46,094 bases of DNA, taken from Streptomyces montanisoli. GTDB lineage: Bacteria > Actinomycetota > Actinomycetes > Streptomycetales > Streptomycetaceae. The notes under the pieces are model-generated. The model was not told the origin of the DNA. It was given only the letters and a program-made list of their open reading frames with translations, and did not search any database. The DNA lies in contig NZ_JAGIQL010000041.1 of NCBI RefSeq assembly GCF_017813245.1, positions 1 through 46,094 of the forward strand, in the 5' to 3' direction. This document shows positions 42,677 to 46,094 of this stretch, in pieces. The position numbers were made by a program, and so were the translations under genes. Position 1 is the first letter of the stretch. The number at the start of each line of letters is the position of its first letter.

Positions 42677-43258
42677 ATGACCGCACTGCCCGACTGGATG
42701 CGCCCGCCCCGCGCGGAAGGCTGGTTCGCGGAGGACCTGGACCGCCTCCCCGAGGCGCCCCGCCACACCGAGCTGATCGACGGAGCCCTCGTCTTCACGA
42801 TGTCCCCGCAGCGGTCCTGGCACGGCCGCCTCGTCACCGCCTTGACCACGGCGCTGATGGCGCAGGCCCCCGCCGGTGTCGAGATCGAGCGGGAGATGAC
42901 GGTCCGGCTGGACGCGCGCAACCGCCCCGAGCCCGACCTCCTCGCCACCACGGCCGCGTACGACAAGGACCGCACCTGGTACGCCCTTGATGTCGTGCCT
43001 TTCGTCATCGAGGTCGTCTCTCCCGAGTCCGCGCACCGCGATCGTACGGTCAAGCTCCGCAAGTACGCGGAGGCCGGAATCCCGCACTACTGGTGCGTGG
43101 AGGAGGACGAGGGCGAGCCTGTCGTCCACGTGTACGAGCTGGACGAACCGACGCGGTCCTATGCCCCCGCGGGCATCTTCCGAGGTGTCCTGAGTCGCCC
43201 GGTGCCGTTCGAGATCGCCCTGGACCTCGGCGATCTGGTCCCGCGACAGCAGGGCTGA
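42677..43258 (+). CDS. Uma2-family PD-(D/E)XK nuclease-like protein
   Basis: A 193-residue Uma2/DUF820 protein of the restriction-endonuclease fold. Motifs: the opening ELIDGALVFTMSPQRSWHGR, the EPDLLATTAAYDKDR segment (Asp of the PD motif), FVIEVVSPESAHRDR (Glu of the ExK) and the Lys-containing TVKLRKYAEAGIPHYWCVEE. ATG 42677 has AGGG eight bases upstream. The family is abundant in Streptomyces and cyanobacteria and is often linked to mobile DNA, but its biological role is not settled. It converges on the racemase-fold gene 13 bases downstream. Confidence 0.9.
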   Translation: MTALPDWMRPPRAEGWFAEDLDRLPEAPRHTELIDGALVFTMSPQRSWHGRLVTALTTALMAQAPAGVEIEREMTVRLDARNRPEPDLLATTAAYDKDRTWYALDVVPFVIEVVSPESAHRDRTVKLRKYAEAGIPHYWCVEEDEGEPVVHVYELDEPTRSYAPAGIFRGVLSRPVPFEIALDLGDLVPRQQG

Positions 43259-43271
43259 CAGGCCCGGCACA

Positions 43272-44090
43272 TCACCGGTGACCGCTGGTGCAGGCCAGGA
43301 ACTCCTCCAACGCGTCGCCGGTGGGCAGCTCGTACCCGGGCGTTCGGCTCGTGTGTGTGCCGTTCAGCCGCCGCAGCCTGATCGCCGTCTCGGCCGCAAG
43401 TACGGCCACGGCGAGGCCGTTCAGCACGACGGCGCCCTCGACCGAGAAGCCCGGTTCCTTGCAGAACAGCATCATCGGATACCCCCCGGCGGGAACGATC
43501 ACATCGACGCCGAGACCGAGCAGGGGCGCGATCTGGCTGCGGAAGTCGTCCCGCACCCGCCGGTACGACTCCGGATCCGTGAACGACCTGTTGTAGTCGG
43601 CGACCTGCGTCTCCACGGCGCGCACGTCCACGACGCGCTTCCGCAGCCCATACCGCAGGATCTGCTCCTGGTGGGCGGGGATGAAGACCGGGCTGATGGT
43701 CACCAGTCCGATCCTGCGACCCAGCGTGCAGGCGTGCAGCATCGTGGACTCGCCGAGACCGATCACCGGGATGTCCACTGCGGCGCGGATCTCCGCGAGC
43801 CCCGGGTCCGGGAAGTGGCCGATCACGAACGCCTCGTAACCCTCCCTCTCGGCGGTGATCGCGTTGCGGACGGCCTGGACCGTGCAGCGCAGCTCACTCA
43901 AAGGGTGCAGGTAGCGGTCCCCGGGCCGCAGGCCATGGACGACGACCTCGTAGCCGGGCCCGAGAAGGCCGGAGAGGTGGCTGGTCAGCCGGCTGAAGTA
44001 CGGCGCGTCCACCTCGGGGTCGGTAAAACTCTGGTACCAGATACGCGCGGAAGCGCCCTCGGCAGCACCCTCGCCAGCAGCCATCCTCAC
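43272..44090 (-). CDS. Asp/Glu/hydantoin racemase-fold protein lacking both catalytic Cys
   Basis: A 272-residue protein of the Asp/Glu/hydantoin racemase superfamily. The conserved DPGLAEIRAAVDIPVIGLGE and TMLHACTLGRRIGLVTISP are clear. The position that normally holds the first cysteine (x-CF-x-DPGL) reads GHFPDPGL, and the second cysteine region (GCAG) reads PAGGYPMM. GTG 44090 is preferred because GAGG lies six bases upstream; ATG 44084 is possible. A two-base racemase mechanism with thiols is therefore unlikely, and the true activity is unknown. It follows the module copy 2 ATPase gene on the same strand, 110 bases later. Confidence 0.8.
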   Translation of the reverse strand: MRMAAGEGAAEGASARIWYQSFTDPEVDAPYFSRLTSHLSGLLGPGYEVVVHGLRPGDRYLHPLSELRCTVQAVRNAITAEREGYEAFVIGHFPDPGLAEIRAAVDIPVIGLGESTMLHACTLGRRIGLVTISPVFIPAHQEQILRYGLRKRVVDVRAVETQVADYNRSFTDPESYRRVRDDFRSQIAPLLGLGVDVIVPAGGYPMMLFCKEPGFSVEGAVVLNGLAVAVLAAETAIRLRRLNGTHTSRTPGYELPTGDALEEFLACTSGHR

Positions 44091-44200
44091 CCACACCCTC
44101 GTCCCGCGGAGCGACCCGTCGGCCCCACTTCTACACGGCGGGGGCGCCGTGGCCCGGTACGCCGGGCCGTGACCGCACGTACGGCGGACCGGCGCGGCTG

Positions 44201-44632
44201 TCACCCGCCGCCGTGCACGGTCACGCCGGCGATGACGGACGTGCCCCGCGTGGCACGCGGGCGGACCGTCCAGACGGCGGCGACCTGATCGACGAGCAGC
44301 AGCCCGCGCCCCGACTCCCCGTACGCCGCCGGGTGCGCGACGGCGGGCGTGGCGGTACGGCCGGGGGTTCCCGTGCCGGGATCGGAGACGGCGAGCCAGT
44401 AGTGCCCCTCGGCGGGCCACAGGACGAGCTCGACGAGATCGCCCTCGTCGGCCCGCGCGCCATGCCGCACGGCGTTGGTGACCAGCTCGGACGTCAACAG
44501 ACCGAGCTCGTCACGCAGATGGGGCCGCAGCGCGTACGGCAACGCCTCGGCCACGGCGTGCCGGGCCCGCGGCACGGAGGAGGGATGGGCGGGGAACCGC
44601 CAGCAGGCAGGAATGCGGGGGATTTCGGGCAT
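44201..44632 (-). CDS. RsbW-like ATP-binding protein, module copy 2
   Basis: A 143-residue GHKL ATPase, identical to copy 1 except at five positions (Gly to Asp, Ser to Thr, Leu to Val, Gly to Ala, Ser to Gly), all conservative or outside the N, G1 and G2 boxes. ATG 44632 has GGAG six bases upstream, as in copy 1. It is divergent from the XRE regulator of copy 2. The near identity points to a recent duplication or to continuing gene conversion. An anti-sigma or signalling ATPase role is inferred from the family. Confidence 0.9.
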   Translation of the reverse strand: MPEIPRIPACWRFPAHPSSVPRARHAVAEALPYALRPHLRDELGLLTSELVTNAVRHGARADEGDLVELVLWPAEGHYWLAVSDPGTGTPGRTATPAVAHPAAYGESGRGLLLVDQVAAVWTVRPRATRGTSVIAGVTVHGGG

Positions 44633-44759
44633 GGCGAACTCCGTTGCGGTGGCATGCGGTTGAGGTCGCCGGTGGCATGCCGCCCTGGTCGCGGACACAC
44701 CCGTCCCAAGGCAGACGGGCACGCCCACGCGGTGCGCTTCCGGCGTCGCGGTGTGTAGC
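44201..44759. repeat. Direct repeat arm 1, copy 2 (pairs with 34445-35003)
   Basis: Second copy of the 559-bp ATPase-plus-leader repeat, in the same orientation as the first and 9756 bases away. Together with the DUF397-like repeat it brackets the Hint-protein operon. Confidence 0.9.
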
Positions 44760-44888
44760 TTCCGCGTGACGCAAAGCTAGCGAACTTGGAGGCACTGCGC
44801 CATACATGCAGGGGCACATTGCCACTTTAGAGTTGGACTAGCTTCCCAAAGGCACGGCAGACTGGCGGGGCACGGCGGAGAGGACGGC

Positions 44889-45740
44889 ATGTCGATGCGT
44901 AGCGCACCCACAGAACGGCAGCAGCGCCTCGGAGCTGAACTGCGCAAACTTCGCATGGCAGCCGGGGTGAGCACGCAGTACGCGGCCGGCCTGCTGGGAG
45001 TCGACCGCGCGAAGATCTCCAACATGGAGGCCGGCACGCGAGTCGTCAATGCCGAGCGGGTACGGACCCTGGCCAGCAACTACGACTGCACGGACAGTGG
45101 TTACGTAGACGCTCTCGCCGCCATGTCCGATGAATCCCGCAGCGGATGGTGGGAGCAGTACCGAGGCACGCTGCCGCCCGGGCTGCTTGATATCGCCGAA
45201 CTGGAGTGGCACGCCAAACGGCTGCTCACGGGCCAGATCGTCCATCTCCCCGGCCTCCTGCACACCGAGGACTACGCTCGTGCGGTCTTCAACGCCGGAT
45301 TGCCTGCCATGTCTCGACTTGAAGTCGAGTTGCGGGTGCAACATCGCATGAATCGGCAACGAGTGCTGGATGAGCCGTCTCCGCTCCCTTACGTCGGGTA
45401 CGTCCACGAGGCCGCTCTGCGCATGCAGTTCGGCGGCCGCAAGGTGACCAGAAACCAACTGGAACACTTGTGTGTGATGTCGGAGCGCGACAACGTCACG
45501 CTCCAAGTGATTCCCGTTGGGTGCGACGGCTTCCCCGGCGCGGGACACGCGCTCTTGTACGCCGAAGGACCCGTAGCACGGCTGGACACGGTCCAACTGG
45601 ATTCCACGCACGGCCCCGAGTTCAGCCACGCCGAGGCACAACTCGCCAAGTACCGCGCCCATCTCGACTGGATGGACGAGCACTCCCTGAGCCCCGAGAA
45701 GTCCCGGGACCTAATTCGGGCCGTGGCCCTTAGCCTTTGA
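44889..45740 (+). CDS. XRE-type regulator with DUF5753/Scr1-like domain, module copy 2
   Basis: A 283-residue regulator of the same family as copy 1. The helix-turn-helix is LGAELRKLRMAAGVSTQYAA to ISNMEAG. The DUF5753-like part has PGLLHTEDYARAVF, YVGYVHEAALRMQFGG, ERDNVTLQVIPV and FPGAGHALLYAEG. GGAGAGG stands five bases before ATG 44889. The recognition helix region (LLGVDRAKISNMEAG versus LLGVDRGKISNMESG) is nearly conserved, whereas the ligand-like region between the two conserved blocks differs greatly from copy 1. It is followed after 10 bases by a DUF397-like gene. Confidence 0.92.
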   Translation: MSMRSAPTERQQRLGAELRKLRMAAGVSTQYAAGLLGVDRAKISNMEAGTRVVNAERVRTLASNYDCTDSGYVDALAAMSDESRSGWWEQYRGTLPPGLLDIAELEWHAKRLLTGQIVHLPGLLHTEDYARAVFNAGLPAMSRLEVELRVQHRMNRQRVLDEPSPLPYVGYVHEAALRMQFGGRKVTRNQLEHLCVMSERDNVTLQVIPVGCDGFPGAGHALLYAEGPVARLDTVQLDSTHGPEFSHAEAQLAKYRAHLDWMDEHSLSPEKSRDLIRAVALSL

Positions 45741-45750
45741 GGAGACCTTC

Positions 45751-45942
45751 ATGCCTGACATCACTTGGGAAGCCCCCTTCTGCGCCGAGGGCAACAACTG
45801 TTTCCGCCTCGGCACGGACGCCGACGGCAACGCCTACATAGCCGTCAACGGCCAGGAGGACCACTACCTCACCGACACCACCGAAGCCCTCCGCACCCTC
45901 ATCACCGACATCAAGGCGGGTAAGGCCGACCACCTCCTGTAG
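45751..45942 (+). CDS. DUF397-like small protein, module copy 2
   Basis: A 63-residue protein (MPDITWEAPFCAEGNNCF, then GTDADGNAYIAVNGQ). The last 43 residues are identical to copy 1, while six of the first 20 differ, including Glu3 to Asp and Asp8 to Ala. GAGGAG lies seven bases before the ATG, and no alternative start overlaps the regulator stop. It probably acts with the regulator encoded just upstream. The difference at the N-terminus fits co-variation with the diverged regulator. Confidence 0.8.
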   Translation: MPDITWEAPFCAEGNNCFRLGTDADGNAYIAVNGQEDHYLTDTTEALRTLITDIKAGKADHLL

Positions 45943-45970
45943 CCAACGAGCCGATGCCGTCTCGCCGCCG
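45751..45970. repeat. Direct repeat arm 2, copy 2 (pairs with 35987-36206)
   Basis: Second copy of the DUF397-like gene repeat (offset 9764). It is nearly identical over its last ~150 bp and 28 bases beyond the stop codon. Confidence 0.85.
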
Positions 45971-46003
45971 GAAGATTTCAAGTCCAGTGAGACGGTCGTG
46001 AGG

Positions 46004-46094
46004 CTATGAGGTTTGTGGTGCGGGTTCCCTGCGTTTGGCCGGGTCGTTGATCCAGGCCGCCTGCGGTATCTCGGGTGGTCGGGGGCGGCGGCCG
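46004..46094 (-). CDS. Partial ORF at the right edge, C-terminus only
   Basis: Read leftward from the window edge, an open frame of about 29 codons ends at a TAG (46004-46006). The last residues read PEIPQAAWINDPAKRREPAP then QTS. The start lies outside the window. It looks protein-like and, next to a repeat-rich island, could be the end of a transposase, but the family was not recognised and so little sequence is weak evidence. Confidence 0.35.
   Translation of the reverse strand, partial: GRRPRPPEIPQAAWINDPAKRREPAPQTS

Noticed and set aside
44091..44420. Longer N-terminus for the racemase-fold gene
   Set aside because: The extension is Arg/Ala-rich, runs into the ATPase gene antisense and lacks any ribosome site; the family opening begins near ARIWYQSF.
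44773..44844. Inverted AAGCTAG (44773-44779) and CTAGCTT (44838-44844)
   Set aside because: Seven-base arms 58 bases apart are expected by chance often enough, and they are absent from copy 1.

Overview
The window is high-GC actinobacterial chromosome, almost certainly Streptomyces. Evidence: roughly 70% or more G+C, GTG/TTG starts, stop-start overlaps (GTGA, ATGA), perfect GC-rich hairpins mostly without T-runs, and typical families: RsbW-like ATPases, SpoIIE phosphatases, XRE/DUF5753 regulators with DUF397-like partners, and typA beside an lpqW-like lipoprotein gene. No rRNA, tRNA or CRISPR was seen.

Left part (1-34270) is mostly ordinary core. In order: the end of a Pro/Gly-rich, membrane-anchored peptidoglycan-binding protein; an overlapping ABC-2 exporter plus histidine kinase and NarL-type regulator (1943-5458) behind a perfect palindrome; a leftward Dpp/Opp-type peptide uptake operon (12371-6028) in the order leader ORF-permease C-binding lipoprotein-permease B-ATPase D-ATPase F; typA and an lpqW-like binding lipoprotein; a rightward non-classical succinate dehydrogenase/fumarate reductase operon (17886-21587) preceded by a small conserved-looking gene. 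Then an isochorismatase-like protein, a MarR/MFS efflux pair with a palindromic operator, a membrane-anchored GH18-like protein, a SpoIIE phosphatase (PAS-PAS-GAF-PP2C-HATPase) behind an RsbW-like kinase, a NUDIX hydrolase, a small SPOR-like protein, a GntR regulator, a serpin and asparagine synthetase.

Right part (34445-46094) is an accessory island. Two direct copies of an AbaA/WhiJ-like module (RsbW-like ATPase divergent from an XRE/DUF5753 regulator plus DUF397-like protein) lie 9.76 kb apart. The ATPase genes with their leaders and the DUF397-like genes are nearly identical, while the regulator between them is strongly diverged. Between the copies a leftward operon encodes a membrane-anchored FG-GAP/VCBS protein, a 1468-residue exported Ala-rich coiled-coil protein ending in a Hint autoprocessing domain and a short unassigned tip, and a stop-start-coupled gene of unknown family. 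This looks like a polymorphic toxin and immunity system. A Uma2-type nuclease, a racemase-fold protein lacking both usual cysteines, a possible gene remnant and a truncated ORF at the right edge complete the island.

The toxin-like operon bracketed by the mosaic regulatory modules is the best candidate for something undescribed. All functions are inferred from sequence reading; no database search was possible.
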